NCBI GenBank assembly: GCA_963971575.1
Contig: OZ020611.1
Location: 240,956,654 to 241,020,653, forward strand
DNA length: 64,000 nucleotides
Reading direction: 5' to 3'
Source of the DNA: Liopterus haemorrhoidalis
Lineage: Eukaryota > Arthropoda > Insecta > Coleoptera > Dytiscidae
Shown here: positions 1 through 10,714 of the stretch, piece by piece
How positions within the stretch are numbered: position 1 is the stretch's first letter
Layout: each line of letters starts with the position of its first letter
The notes under the pieces: generated by a model
What the model saw: the letters and a program-made list of their open reading frames with translations, nothing else
Database searches by the model: none
What the model was told of the DNA's origin: nothing
Translations under genes and position numbers: made by a program

Positions 1-342
1 CGTCAATGATTCTCACAGTGCGTCTTTGCAATGCAAGAATTCTATCAGCAGGGGACGAGTGACCCCATGCTAAGAGGGCATAAGATATATGTGATTGAAA
101 AAAGTGTTATTATGGTTATTTATTAGAAAATGCGCACATTAAGGACCTATAGGTTGTCGTGTCCGCAAATAAAATAAAATGAATAGTGGATTAGTTTTCA
201 GTAACATGCCTTTGCTTGGAACTTAAAGGGCCGTTATTACGAATTACATTTTTATATGATATTCTGGAGAATCCGTTGTCCCAAGATTTTAATTGTGATA
301 CACTAAGGCCCAGTCCTTCCAACTTCAGGTAAACTTTTAGGT

Positions 343-818
343 CAGGGGTGGCAAACTGGCGGCCAGAGTCTTGCATTTTGGCGGCCCGCAACGAGTTCTT
401 ATACTATCTGTAATAATTTTTTATACTATATGTCTTATATAGTATAAAAATTTATTTGAACGACAATACCTCGTGACAGAATCTGTTCGGGCCGCGGCAT
501 CAAGACCAAGACCAATAGTCAGACAGTAACTGTTGCAGTTAGCTAAGGCCGTGCAATAGCCAGTAGATCGGTGATTCCCCGTGATTCAAAAACTCGTAAG
601 CAGATCTTTCAAATAGTACTTTTCTATAGGTACAACTGCGGTGTAATTGTTATTACATATTTAAATGTTATTTCTTTACTTCCTTCAAATAAATATTCAG
701 AAAAATGGTGGAAAATGAAAAACAGAATGAGTAATAATATAAATATATACCGTGCGGCCCGCGTGAATGTTACTTGTTAGAAAAATGGGCCGGGGCTGAA
801 ATGAGTTTGACACTCCTG
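343..818. mobile_element. hAT-type MITE, 476 bp
   Basis: The ends are CAGGGGTGGCAAACT and, inverted, CAGGAGTGTCAAACT, a common hAT terminus. They are flanked by near-identical 8-bp duplications, ttttaggt (335-342) and ttctaggt (819-826). The interior is AT-rich with GCGGCCCG blocks near both ends and has no credible coding sequence. It interrupts the left end of the TTAA-flanked element and is therefore younger than it. Confidence 0.87.
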
Positions 819-1106
819 TTCTAGGTAACTATCTGACAGATAACACAGCCCAACAGACATTTTGGTGCCTGTGAGATTTTAACTGTCTCTAGGTAATTTT
901 TGGGCACAGAATCCAAAATAGCCGTCAGATTTGGTCTATCAGATCTAGTTTTTAAAATACGCTATATTGTCCTCTTTTACAATAAAATATCTTATTTCTT
1001 AACTTGTGTATTTTTCACGTTATTACTGTTACAATTTGCTCCACTGCCAGTTAAAAACACAAAAAAGACAAAGTTTTATTTCACAAAGTAAATAAATATA
1101 CATTCA

Positions 1107-1735
1107 TCACTTATCACTTAAAAATGTTCTTTTGTACGACTTTCTAGCATGGAGTTTACCAGAACAGTCTTTCTGAAGACTCCAACAGTAGTAGGCCATC
1201 ACGTGGCTATCTTATTTTCCTTGATATCTATCTTCCATAGTTTTATGTCCTGATGGAATATTTCCCCCGGTTCTTCACTAAAATCACCGTTTTCTGGTAA
1301 GTGGTCATAATACAACTGAGAATATTAAAGTTGGAAAGCATATTTTCCACTAATTCTTTGCCTTATGATTTCCAAGAAATTTTTGTACTATTTGAATAAA
1401 TGAACACCAAGAATTAGATTAAATCTCGTTATTGATGCGGTTGGATTGGATTGTGGATCTTCAGTAGGTTGCCTTATCTGAGGACCATCAAATATTCTGG
1501 CTTTCAGTTTTTCAGCTTATAATTTTTTCTCTCGCAACCAAAGGTTCGTTGACAACGTTTTGTTTTTCTTGAATTATGACATTTCTTAATGGAAATCACC
1601 CAATTTCTGTTAACCCAGTGCTGATCCTTAGCTCTGCTGTCCCAAAGACATAAAAAACAAGGATATTTTGTATATCCACTTTGCTGTCCAAGGAGGAAAT
1701 TTACCGTTTTTAGATAAAAAACTAAAATCAATTAG
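1107..1735 (-). pseudogene. Decayed transposon-type ORF (CFLCLWDSR family)
   Basis: The minus strand reads GYTKYPCFLCLWDSRAKDQH (about 1620-1690). After frameshifts and stops come EEPGEIFHQDI, and then MAYYCWSLQKDCSGK to a stop at 1107-1109. These match, in order, a long protein family that I recall as present in many copies in arthropod and cnidarian genomes and usually unannotated. I cannot name its superfamily. The N-terminal part is missing here, and about 110 bp present in the 52-kb copy is deleted. It is a dead copy; a transposon origin is inferred from its repeated occurrence. Confidence 0.6.
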
Positions 1736-2494
1736 TCTGTATCTCAAAAACTAGAGCTGCTACGAAAAAGAGTCAGGTATTTTTGGAATCAGCACATCAA
1801 AAATATCCAAAATCAGTTCTTATTTTTCCGGCACCAAGATAAAAAAAATATTTTGTTGGGCAGTTTAATCTATCGGATAGTTATCTAACGGATATTGAGA
1901 TTGACGTATTGAATTGACATTTATTCATCAGATGAAGTTCCAGATAACCTTATCTGTTAGATAGTTAATTAGAGGTTTACTTGAAAGTGGAAAGACCGGG
2001 CCTTAAACTGTGTTCTTTTGTTTATGGATACATTATTCATATTTTTAAAATAAACTCTGTAAATGTTTAGTATATAAAATATTTATATAGTTTTAATTAT
2101 AATTTAACTAACATGTGAATTGTGCAGAGATTTCTCTAAAAATTAAGGACAAAAAATGTTTTCAAATCTAAAATTCTTAGATTTCACTTACTCTTTCTCA
2201 TGAAATTTTTAAACATATTTATTAAGCAGTGTTGGTGTTGGTGTTGGTGTGGTAATGCAATATGTATTTTTTATATTTTTAATATTAATTTCTAATGTTA
2301 TTGTAAAAATGCAGGATACATTGCAGTTGCACAAAAGCATTTTAACTATTAGTTACATTTCATAACATTTGTGCAAGATACGTTGCTAATTTAATATATT
2401 GTAATTACCGAGTTCCTTCATAATTGAATTTATAATTATATCTGATTTGTTCAAATAATATAACCCGGATGGTAGCAACCTTCGTAAATATCTG

Positions 2495-2690
2495 TAGTCA
2501 GCCGATAATGTGCAGCGTAGATGCGGCGATGACTGTTAGATCAGAGAAGCTCTGGTTCGAATCCCGGTAATGCCATGGATGTTTGTGATTGTAATTGTAG
2601 ATTTAAGGTTGAATTGCGTCAAATAAATAAAATATCGAAGCTGGCTAATATGGTCCAAAGGCTAACGGTCAAAGTATTATAAAAAAAAAT
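2495..2690 (+). repeat. tRNA-derived SINE-like sequence
   Basis: The sequence CTGGTTCGAATCCCGGTAAT near 2550 is a good RNA polymerase III B box. It is preceded about 40 bp upstream by a degenerate A-box region (GCAGCGTAGATGCGG). The downstream CTGGCTAAT..CCAAAGGCTAA resembles the bodies of the SINEs at 19576 and 23734. It ends in an A-rich tail. No clean target duplication was found. Confidence 0.5.
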
Positions 2691-2859
2691 ATGTATAGTC
2701 TTTTGATTTGAAGTGATTTAAGGGGGTTGTTTTGTAAAAGCAAGTCCAAATCTGCGGGGCACATTTTATTAAAAAATTATTGCAAGCAATTTTATTAAAA
2801 TTTTGATATGGAATCAATATAATTCTCTTAAAACGTAGATTAAGGAACAAAATGTAGTT

Positions 2860-3150
2860 TTTAGTTTATTTTTTATTTGAGTACGATAATTTCCAAAAAT
2901 GTACTAAAAAAATTACTGTTCCGCACCCTTTAACCGAAAGGGGTTAAACTAAAAATCTAAAAAAATTTAAGTAATGTACATTGATCTAAACCGGAAACTT
3001 CAGAAGAATTTTTGATCAGATTTTGGTTTTGGAGAATATTGCAGTTTTTATATTTTTGACAAAATTAATTATTCTTTTTTTTAATTCATGTCTAAATTAT
3101 GGCTAGTAATATTATGGATTTTCTGTATTTATAACTAAGGTAGTGTATGT
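2860..3150 (+). repeat. Diverged G1-family fragment
   Basis: It contains the conserved G1 blocks: 'acgtagattaaggaacaaaa', 'ctaaaaatctaaaaaaattt', 'aagtaatgtacattgatcta' and 'tttttgatcagattttggtt'. It lacks both termini and the GTCT tract. A related fragment is at 58980-59215. Confidence 0.5.
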
Positions 3151-3156
3151 CTTTTT

Positions 3157-3790
3157 TAGGGTTTTATAGGTATGACCAAAAAACCCTTATACCGTCATTT
3201 TGTCGTCTGTCTGTCTGTCTGTTTGTTTGTTCGGTAAAAATTGTAGCCAAACGGCTACACCTAGAGAGTTGAAATTTGGCATGCTTATACAAGTCTTTGA
3301 CTCACATAGGAAAAATACTAAAACATCTAAAAAACATATCCCCCTAAAAATATAAACAAATATCTGCTCATGGACAAAAAAAATATATATATATATTTTT
3401 TATTCTGAGTAGGGTATCAAATAACAGCCCTTAGTACGTGGATTAACGAACAAAATTTTATTTTAGCAAAATAAATTATTTAGACACGATTTTTGCCAAA
3501 ATAGTGCAAAAAAAAATTCTCCCACACCCTGTAGCCCAGAAGTTTTAAACTAAAAATCTGAAAAAATTCTAAGTAATGTACATTTGTGTAAACCGGACTA
3601 GTACAACAGGAATTTTTAATCAGATTATGCTTTCGGAAAATAGCGCATTTTTTGTGTTTTTTGCTTCACTACGTACAATATTTAATACCTTATCCAAGAG
3701 AGTCAACCAGCATGCTTTGATAGTGTAGTAGCATGCTCGCGTTCTAATTTGCAAACTTATGTTCGCTCCGCTTTCAAGGCAATTTTTTTT
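3157..3790 (+). mobile_element. G1 GTCT-microsatellite element, 3'-truncated
   Basis: It begins AGGGTTTTATAGGTATGACC, then has a short GTCT tract (3206-3228) and the blocks 'ggcatgcttatacaagtctt' and 'gatcagattatgctttcgga'. A tRNA-like module follows at about 3700-3765 (AGTGTAGTAGCATGCTCGC, then ATGTTCGCTCC). The usual palindromic 3' end is absent. Function is unknown; it is probably a non-autonomous transposable element. Confidence 0.65.
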
Positions 3791-3822
3791 TTTTTGCTAA
3801 AATTTAGAAACAATAGGATTAT

Positions 3823-3928
3823 AAATTTGGAAAATATCCTTAGTGGTTTTTAGTAAACTTCAGTTGAACTCTACTAAAAACCACTAAGGATATTTTCCAA
3901 ATTTACATTTACAACTTCAGTTGAACTC
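3823..3928. repeat. Perfect 33-bp hairpin with duplicated loop
   Basis: Bases 3823-3855 are the exact reverse complement of 3872-3904, with a 16-base loop. The loop sequence aacttcagttgaactc (3856-3871) occurs again, directly repeated, at 3913-3928 just after the second arm. A perfect palindrome plus a repeated loop is the signature of a recent replication template switch. A small-RNA precursor cannot be excluded but nothing else points to one. Confidence 0.85.
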
Positions 3929-4449
3929 GTGTTACATCTATTCGATTTAAATTTCAATTCCTTTAATACCTCTTATATTCTTTTTACTGCACTAAGTCCT
4001 AGGATTACTGCCATAAACCCATTACCGCATTGTTAAGCTTCTTAACAAGACCAGTCATTTCATTTTTTAAATACTATACCAAGTGGTATTCCATTATCAT
4101 CAAATATAGTATTTATCGACAAAGGTTCTAAATAATAAATAATCGAGTCGAAAAAAATGTTGACGTATTATCTGAACATTATTACACAAAACTATATAAA
4201 AATGAAAATTATTTGAAACCCCAAAATATTTTTAAAAAATTACAGAACATTGTCGTTTGATACTAATTATTAAGTTATTGAGCGATAAAAATTTTCCAAC
4301 GCATTTTTCTATAATCAAAAATATATTAGATAGTTAAAAATTCGGCACAATATTTGATGTATTTTTACTAATTTTATTTCAGATTGTTAGTTTTGTAGAA
4401 GAAACTTGTAATTTCTAAGGTTTATAACGCTGCGTTTACATAAAAAAAA

Positions 4450-4922
4450 ATCAGCTGTGGCCACCACAGGACCGACCGCCATCGTAAAGTACTTGTATAA
4501 AATACATTCTAGCAGCAGAGTAGAAATAATTTGGCCTAATATTTTCTAACAGAGATATTATTTATCATGACCATGGAAACGTTACATAAAAGTATGAAAA
4601 ATTGAGACTTGAAATTTTAAAAAAATTTACAAAAATTTGTCGAAATTTTTCGTTTTCTCAAAAAACGTCTCAAATAAAAGTTATTAGTTATTGCATTTAT
4701 AGCAACTTTTGTTCAATAAATTTTTTCGAAATATTTTTCTGTTGCTAAATATTCGCAAAAATCTTAAAATCGACACGAGTAAACTCCCATTTCTAGTTAA
4801 CCGATTGTTACCAAAAGTTGATTAACTTGTGTCATTGATGTCAAAAGCTTAAATATGCAGTTTCATAAAATTCCTTTCAGCCTAATTTGCTCTGCACGTG
4901 TACACAGACAGACAGACAGACG

Positions 4923-4958
<36 letters not shown>

Positions 4959-5080
4959 TCATGTTAAAAATAGTCAAAACGTTATGTAGGGACCTCAATT
5001 CGTGGAGATCCATCGAAATCTAGAAATGTCAAAATCGGTATGATCACAATACCTCCCTTATATATGTTGACGGTCGGTAA
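4450..5080 (+). mobile_element. G2 GTCT/ACAG-microsatellite element, copy 1
   Basis: It starts TCAGCTGTGGCCACCACAGG (a hairpin) followed by ACCGACCGCCAT, and ends ATGTTGACGGTCGG, so the CCGACCGCCA motif is inverted at the two ends. Internally it has conserved AT-rich blocks and a tract of ACAG/ACGG tetramers (about 4903-4958). Other copies are at 19872 and 38107, with a 3' fragment at 10601. No ORF was found. Confidence 0.7.
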
Positions 5081-5560
5081 TTATTGAGAAAAAATCGTTT
5101 GACAATTTGACAGTTATATTCCAATTCTATTTATATTTTGTTAATTGATAAACGCAAGAAGAAGGTTTTATTTATATTTTAGTATAATGTCTCAACAAGG
5201 TTGTACGCGGCGCTGTCCAAGACTGCAAAACTTAACAATATGAAATCATATTCTTATTAAGTGAATTGCACAAGAAAGAGTTAAATGGCAAATGATAGAA
5301 AACATATTCTGTAACTAGTAATAAAAACTGTAATTTTTCTAATAATGACATAATTAAAGCGAGAGTCAATGAGAGAGAAAGATCCGAGATGAATATTAGT
5401 GAGTATGGTCTGGCAGCAATCACGACTACCCGGGGATATCAATGATCAGTCAAGCCACACACCACATTGCAAATATCAGTTTCTCATTTTAAACACAAGC
5501 TCAATCTTACGTAAACCTACAATTAAGATTTATAGATATTTATCTCAATTCTTGATAACA

Positions 5561-5890
5561 AAAAATTGATGTGTAGTGTGAATTTTCAACCATTTCAGGG
5601 TTTTGTATGTATTTAATAAGTTTGTATGTAAAAAATCAACAGAATGCTGGATGTCTAACACAATTTTTTTTCTATAGTCACATCAAAATCAACAGATTTT
5701 TCAAAATCATTTTTATTCCATATATGAGTACTAAGAACTTTCATTTAATTTGTTTAAACTAAATGTGAATAATTTGCGAATATTACGTCATAGGAAAATG
5801 TAAATTAAAAAATCCTAGCGATTTTTTCTGCATGTACTTCGTACCCCAGTCTTCATTAAATTAATGAGAAATATATTGAAAAATGGCTTC
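5561..5890. repeat. Dispersed repeat sharing the G1 palindromic end, copy 1
   Basis: It begins AAAAAATTGATGTG, then TTTCAGGGTTTTGTATGTAT, which is the inverted G1 end. The body differs from G1 and aligns with 19083-19390 ('cacatcaaaatcaacag', 'agaaatatattgaaaaatgg'). It is probably another non-autonomous family using the same terminus. Confidence 0.6.
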
Positions 5891-6082
5891 TATAACGGGT
5901 TCATATTAAATACCTATACGTTCTCTATAAAGATTTATTTTTTTAAATTTTATTTGTTTATAGACACATCAGCATCTATGGCTATTAGTGTCTGTACCGT
6001 AATTGTGCATACTATTTAACATTTGCTATGATTTACATTTAAAATGATATGATACGCATAAAATTTATATTTCCAAAAACTA

Positions 6083-6295
6083 CATTTTTTTGATATGTTA
6101 ATGCTAGTTATGTCACCTAACAAAACAAAAATCACATTTTAATTAATATTACAGCCAAATTTTTTAATTAAAATATTGTAAATTTGAAATAAGCCGACCA
6201 CAGCACGAATGTTATCGAGTAAATACGACTGAGTATGACGTAAAACCCCAGCAGCCCAGACTACAACATAATCTTTACGTGTGTATATTGGTTTA
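6083..6295. repeat. Dispersed repeat, copy of 50713-50950
   Basis: It shares 'ttgatatgttaatg', 'cacattttaattaatatta', 'aaatacgactgagtatgacg' and 'ctacaacataatctt' with 50713-50950. No coding potential or clear termini were seen. Confidence 0.6.
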
Positions 6296-6309
6296 AGAGC
6301 TTTCTTTTG

Positions 6310-6492
6310 ATACCACACAATAAATTTTAAAAAAAATAATTATTATTTTTTTCAACGACACAAAAAAATCGATGTTTTTCGAAAAACTAATCTGATCAAA
6401 AATTCCTGTTGAATTATTCCGGTTCCCATTTTTTTCCCGAGATTTTTTTCAGATTTTTAGATCAACCCCACTGAAAGATAGGGTGGGGGACA
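6310..6492 (-). repeat. G1-family fragment
   Basis: The reverse-orientation G1 blocks 'ttttgataccacacaataaa' and 'aattcctgttgaattattcc' end abruptly at a mariner junction near 6493. The continuation expected from the related copy at 20745-20790 is missing. Confidence 0.5.
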
Positions 6493-7114
6493 CATCTGGG
6501 GAATACGGTGGCTGCGGCATTATTAGTGTGTTGTTTTTGGCCAAAAATTTGCGCACAAGCAACGATGTGTGGGCAGGGGCGACCCGTCTCATGCCCAAAT
6601 CATTGGTAAAAATCGAATGGCACGAATCAATCGATATGTTTAGGTCCTCAGCAACTTCTCTAACGGTGATTCGACGATTGGCCAATACTATTTTCTTCAC
6701 TTCATCAATGTTTTCGTCTGTTGTGAACGTGCTCGGGCGTCCGGCACGCTCTTCGTCGTTCACATCTTCTCGGCCCTCTGAGAACATTTTATACCACCGA
6801 TAAACGTTGCTTCGGTCCAAGGTAACGTCACCATATGCCACAGTCAACATTCGGAATACACCCGCGCACTTAATTTTGTTTTTCACACAAAATTTGATAC
6901 AGATTCTTTGATCCGTTTTTTTGGTATAGGCAAAAATCGAAGACGAGCCAAAACACGTGCAAGCAAAGCAACTGTCAAAAATTAACTGAACATTCAAAAT
7001 GGCCGGTATAAGTGAGAGACATGAGTACCAACATAACGCCACAAAAAAATCGAAAATCGAATATACGCAACCCGCGGAAATTCAAAATTCGCGATACTTT
7101 TTGAACAGATCTCG
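6493..7114 (-). pseudogene. Truncated mariner, transposase N-terminal half
   Basis: On the minus strand a reading frame carries the mariner DNA-binding region (FRMLTVAYGDVTLDRSNVYR, then REDVNDEERAGRPST, and a second helix-turn-helix with VREVAEDLNIS). It then jumps to the block around the third catalytic residue (PQPPYSPDVSP). The catalytic core between them is deleted, so it cannot be active. The inverted terminus (ending ..AACAGATCTCG, then TA at 7115) is present, and the other end is lost at 6493. It is the same subfamily as 35036-35932. Confidence 0.8.
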
Positions 7115-7544
7115 TATATATCACAAAACTTTAGGTAAAAGATTCTTACATAAAAAACTTAAAGTAAACTTAACTAAAGATAAAGTTTCCCAAAAATATT
7201 TATTCGTCATACTGCCAACAGTTTCAACCATTTCAAAGCTACAATGATAGTTACTATTGTGGATTTGCAAATGGTAATAATGGTAAAATTTATTACATAA
7301 AGTTGGAATTTGGAATTTTTTCTGCAAACTTGGAATTGAGGAGAAGCGAAAGGTACTGATTACTTCTACATTCCGGAGAATCTCGGTTATAATGGTAATT
7401 AGGCAGACTCGCTTTAAATATACCATGGAGATGCTATTATTTAGAGGGCTATTAACTTTGTATTACAAGCGTAATACCACAAGAGTTTGCGCGTACTTAG
7501 AGACGCTTCAGCAGCTAGACTTTTAACCTCTATAACATATAATA

Positions 7545-8160
7545 CAGAACAATGTCATTACTATATCCGTAAAATTTGACATTTATTATTGTCAAATCAG
7601 TAGCAGCTTATAAATTGACCGAGTAGTTTGTTGACAGTGAGTATTTAAAAAAACATGTTTGTGAAAAAATTAATATTACTCGTGAAGGTTTTTGTTGGAT
7701 GATTTTTTACGATTTTTAGTAAAGGCCTAACTCAACAACAATACATAGATTCACTTCGTTCAACTTTTTGTAATGAATCAACATCCGAAAAGACTGTTTA
7801 CAATTGGTTTGCAGAATTTCGTCGTGGTCGTGCTTCTGTCAGTGATGAATCTCGTGAAGGTCAACCAAAATCGGTTTTGATTCAAAAAAACATCGATGCT
7901 GTGCGAAAAATGATTGAAGAAGATCGGCATGCGACTTACCGTGAGATAGAGGCATTCTTTGGCATATCGCAGACTGCAATACATTCGATTTTAAATGAAC
8001 ATTTGGCTGTGAAAAAGATCTGTTCCCGATGGATTCCGCATAATTTGAACCAAGCTCAAAAAAAGGCTTGTGTTGATTGGTGTAAGGGAATGCTAAAAAA
8101 AAAACAAACTAGGCACTGCAAAATCCTTATACAACATCGTCACAGTTGCAAAACTTATTT
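7545..8160 (+). pseudogene. mariner relic, transposase N-terminus
   Basis: The frame reads GLTQQQYIDSLRSTF, KTVYNWFAEFRRGRASVSDE and YREIEAFFGISQTAIHSIL, then CSRWIPHNLNQAQKKACVDW, the two helix-turn-helix motifs and linker of mariner transposases. A frameshift in an A-run near 8100 is followed by TAKSLYNIVT in another frame, and similarity stops before the first catalytic Asp. The 5' non-coding part from about 7545 matches the copy at 22850. Confidence 0.8.
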
Positions 8161-8518
8161 CATAGAATTGATAAAATTGGTACAATGATCTGCAAATTTT
8201 ACAAAACATAATTAATGGCTGACTTGAAAAATATAAAACTGTTAAATAAATCGAGGTAACCGCTACTCACATACCAAATTCCCTAATCGGGTATGTTATT
8301 GATTAATAAAATGCAAATTTATTATTTTAAAAGGCACAAAAAGCAAAATAGAAGAAAAGTATAAAAAAAACTCGTTACATACGCTGTGTTCATAATTATT
8401 AGGCACCCTAGTAAATTTTAAATACATATGCAAAAAGGAGCTGGGATATTAAAAATACACTATATATTGAAACAAATGTTTATTATTATTAATAAATTGA
8501 ATAAAAATTATTATATTT

Positions 8519-9675
8519 TTAATATTTTGTTGCCCCTCCTCGGGCTTTTATAACCGCAGCTATCGTTTCGGCATACTACGTACTAATTTTGAGCAAATGG
8601 TTGGGGTAATTTTCTCCCATTCGCTCAATTTTTTTTGTCTAAGTTTACCCCGGGATGTCGTGGGATGTTCGTGTACTTTTCTCTTCACTATGGGCCACAG
8701 GTGTTCAATTGGCGAGAGGTCAGGGGATTGAGCTGGTCAATCTAAGACCCGAATTCGATTATCAGAGAACCATTTCCTTGATGCCATGGAAGTGTGTCAG
8801 GGCGCATTGTCTTGTTGAAAATAAACATCTCTGACATCTTCTCCAAGTTTTGACCAAAAATTTTTTCAACAGACGGCCTTAACACCTCTCCTAACATGGT
8901 GGTGTGGGTACCGGAGTTCATACGACCCTCACAAATAAAAACATTTCCTACACCATAGGTACTCATACAACCCCATATCATTATACTATCACCATCATGT
9001 TTTATTGTGGGTACGATGCACTCATCCCGGTATTCCTCGCCCTTCCTCCTCCTCACATACTGGGGCCCCGAGTGGCCAAAAATCTGAAATGTAGCAAAAG
9101 AAAAGCCTTAATTTATCGTAATATTTAAAGGTCTCCAGATTTGATGGAACTGATCGAAACTAAGTTTAAATTTTAAAATATACATGAGTTTTGTTACCTC
9201 AATATTTGTTTCATCGGACCAAACCACTTTCGCCCAGTCGTTAGTCGTTCAACTTTTATACTTTTTGGCCCATAAAAAGCGTTTCTTTTTATTTTCTGCG
9301 GAGAGCCATGGCTTTTTTCTACCCTTGCGGCCTTTTAACCCTTGCTCTATTAAACGCCTCCGAACGGTTACTGATGAAATCGATGTTCCAGACGTTTCTT
9401 GGAGGTCAGCAGCAAGCTCCCTGGACGTTTTTCTATGGTTTTGCAGCGATAAGCGCAGCAACTAGCGGTCTTCTCGCTGTGTTGTTCGCCGTTTTCTTCC
9501 ACTTCTTCGTTTGTATGTAAATGAATTGTCATCTTTGCATCTTTTCAACGTGTTTTGAACAGCACAGCGTGAACATTTAATTTTTTTTGGCAATTTTCAC
9601 TTGACTTAAACCCATGGAAGATAAAAGGGCGATCTGTGCCCTCTCAGCTTCACTCAGTTCTCGTTTTTTTGGCAT
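8519..9675 (-). pseudogene. Tc1-like transposase pseudogene with intron
   Basis: It starts MPKKRELSEAERAQIALLSS (9675). A one-base frameshift leads to KCSRCAVQNTLKRCKDDNS, then RELAADLQETSGTSISSVTV (bipartite DNA binding). WAKVVWSDETNIE follows (first catalytic Asp), then a 114-bp intron, then IFGHSGPQYVRRRKGEEYRD. Further shifts give QQDNAP (second Asp) and AQSPDLSPIEHLWP (catalytic Glu, spacing DD34E). It ends AVIKARGGATKY and stop. At least two in-frame stops and several frameshifts show it is dead, yet all three catalytic positions can be read. Confidence 0.85.
9084..9197 (-). other. GT-AG intron inside Tc1-like transposase
   Basis: On the minus strand, ..ACAAATATTGAG is followed by GTAACAAAAC and ends CTACATTTCAG before ATTTTTGGCCAC. 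Removing these 114 bases joins SDETNIE to IFGHSGP in frame, the expected order in Tc1 transposases. The interior has in-frame stops and is AT-rich, and a pyrimidine-rich stretch precedes the AG. Confidence 0.8.
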
Positions 9676-10272
9676 TCTTCACACAAATAGTTTTTTAAAC
9701 TTGTATTTAATAAAATATCACCGAATAAAAATAATTACTCAAAAATAAAAGTTTTTAATGTCACCGTTTTTCGACTATCACTTTCGACTATCTATGAATA
9801 ACTAACGAAGAATAATATAAACACGCTTAAAATGCATAAAAACTGATTCTAAATGTTTACGTTTTAAGATAACTAACAGACCATAACAAAACGTAAACAG
9901 ATTTTGAGGTAATTTCGTAGCCGTCCTGTTTTACAGGGAGTGCCTAATACTTATGAACACAGCTGTAAGTCTTTTTGCTGCAATTGTCGATCTAACTTCA
10001 AAGCGTGCAGCAAAATCATCTTTTATGTAACTTGTGTTTTAATATACTCTTGTACCTTTTCAAAAGTTTTAAGTGTAAATCGAATAATCTGATAGGTATG
10101 TTCTATTCGCAAGATTTGCTAGTACACTAGATTATCAAAAGGATCCGAATAGCTCATTGGAGTCTTTAAATATCCCCAAGTAAAGAAGTCTAATTGCGTT
10201 AAATCAGGGAATAGACCATATATAACTGCACCTCCTCTTCTAAATAAAAAGGCAAAATCTACATATGTATAT

Positions 10273-10600
10273 ACAGGGTGTTTGTTTGAAACGGGGCACC
10301 CCGAAAATCTCCTTTATTTGTAAAGATACAAAAAATCTTCAGAACAAAAGTTAAACTAGACAAAAAGGCCCATCTAAAGGTTACTATGAGAATTCTGATT
10401 CCGGTTTCACCGGAAATGATGTCAACTTTTGATCTAGCATAGGGAATCGATAATTTTATATTTTTTTCCTAAAAGTACATTAAATTAGCTTTACAATGAC
10501 ACCAAAAAGTCATATTTTTATGTTAACCATTTCAAAATGGCGACCATTTATTTACAAAATAATAATCAACATAAGTTTTACAAAGTTGAACGTAGCATGC
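10273..10600 (+). repeat. ACAGGGTGTTTG repeat, left arm only
   Basis: It begins ACAGGGTGTTTGTTTGAAAC and matches 21452-21780 closely, ending with 'ttgaacgtagca..gctttg'. At about 10600 it is fused to a G2 3' fragment. It is one arm of the fold-back element described at 21450. Confidence 0.65.
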
Positions 10601-10714
10601 TTTGGCAGTTCAGGGGTTCTGATGTAGGAAGCTTAATTCGTGGATATCCATCAAAATATCGAAATGTCGAAATCGGTATGATCACAATACCTCCCTTATA
10701 TATGTTGGCGGTCA
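10601..10714 (+). repeat. G2-element 3' fragment
   Basis: It carries 'ttcgtgga..tccatc', 'cggtatgatcacaatacctc' and 'ccttatatatgttggcggtc', the conserved 3' end of family G2, without the microsatellite. The ORF covering it is incidental. Confidence 0.6.

Larger units (their letters stand above)
307..2002. mobile_element. TTAA-flanked DNA element, split by a hAT MITE
   Basis: The left end (GGCCCAGTCCTTCCAAC, preceded by CTAA) and the right end (inverted GGCCCGGTCTTTCCAC, followed by TTAA at 2003-2006) form inverted termini. The same end, also preceded by TTAA, recurs at 32270. Subterminal DNA is rich in TATCTGACAGATA-like motifs on both sides. A TTAA target is typical of piggyBac and Kolobok elements. 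The interior holds the pseudogene at 1107-1735. That this ORF belongs to the element is inference, because the second ORF copy near 52 kb lacks these ends. Confidence 0.5.
8382..9965 (-). mobile_element. Complete Tc1-like element, 1584 bp
   Basis: The termini (GCTGTGTTCATAATTATTAG at left, its diverged inverse ..CTAATACTTATGAACACAGC at right) are directly bounded by TA (8380-8381 and 9966-9967). It holds one degenerate transposase gene on the minus strand (8519-9675). The length is typical of Tc1 elements. It inserted as a unit and then decayed by point mutations and small indels. Confidence 0.88.

Noticed and set aside
6483..6803. 106-aa plus-strand ORF over the mariner relic
   Set aside because: Antisense shadow of the transposase remnant; the minus frame carries the recognisable motifs.
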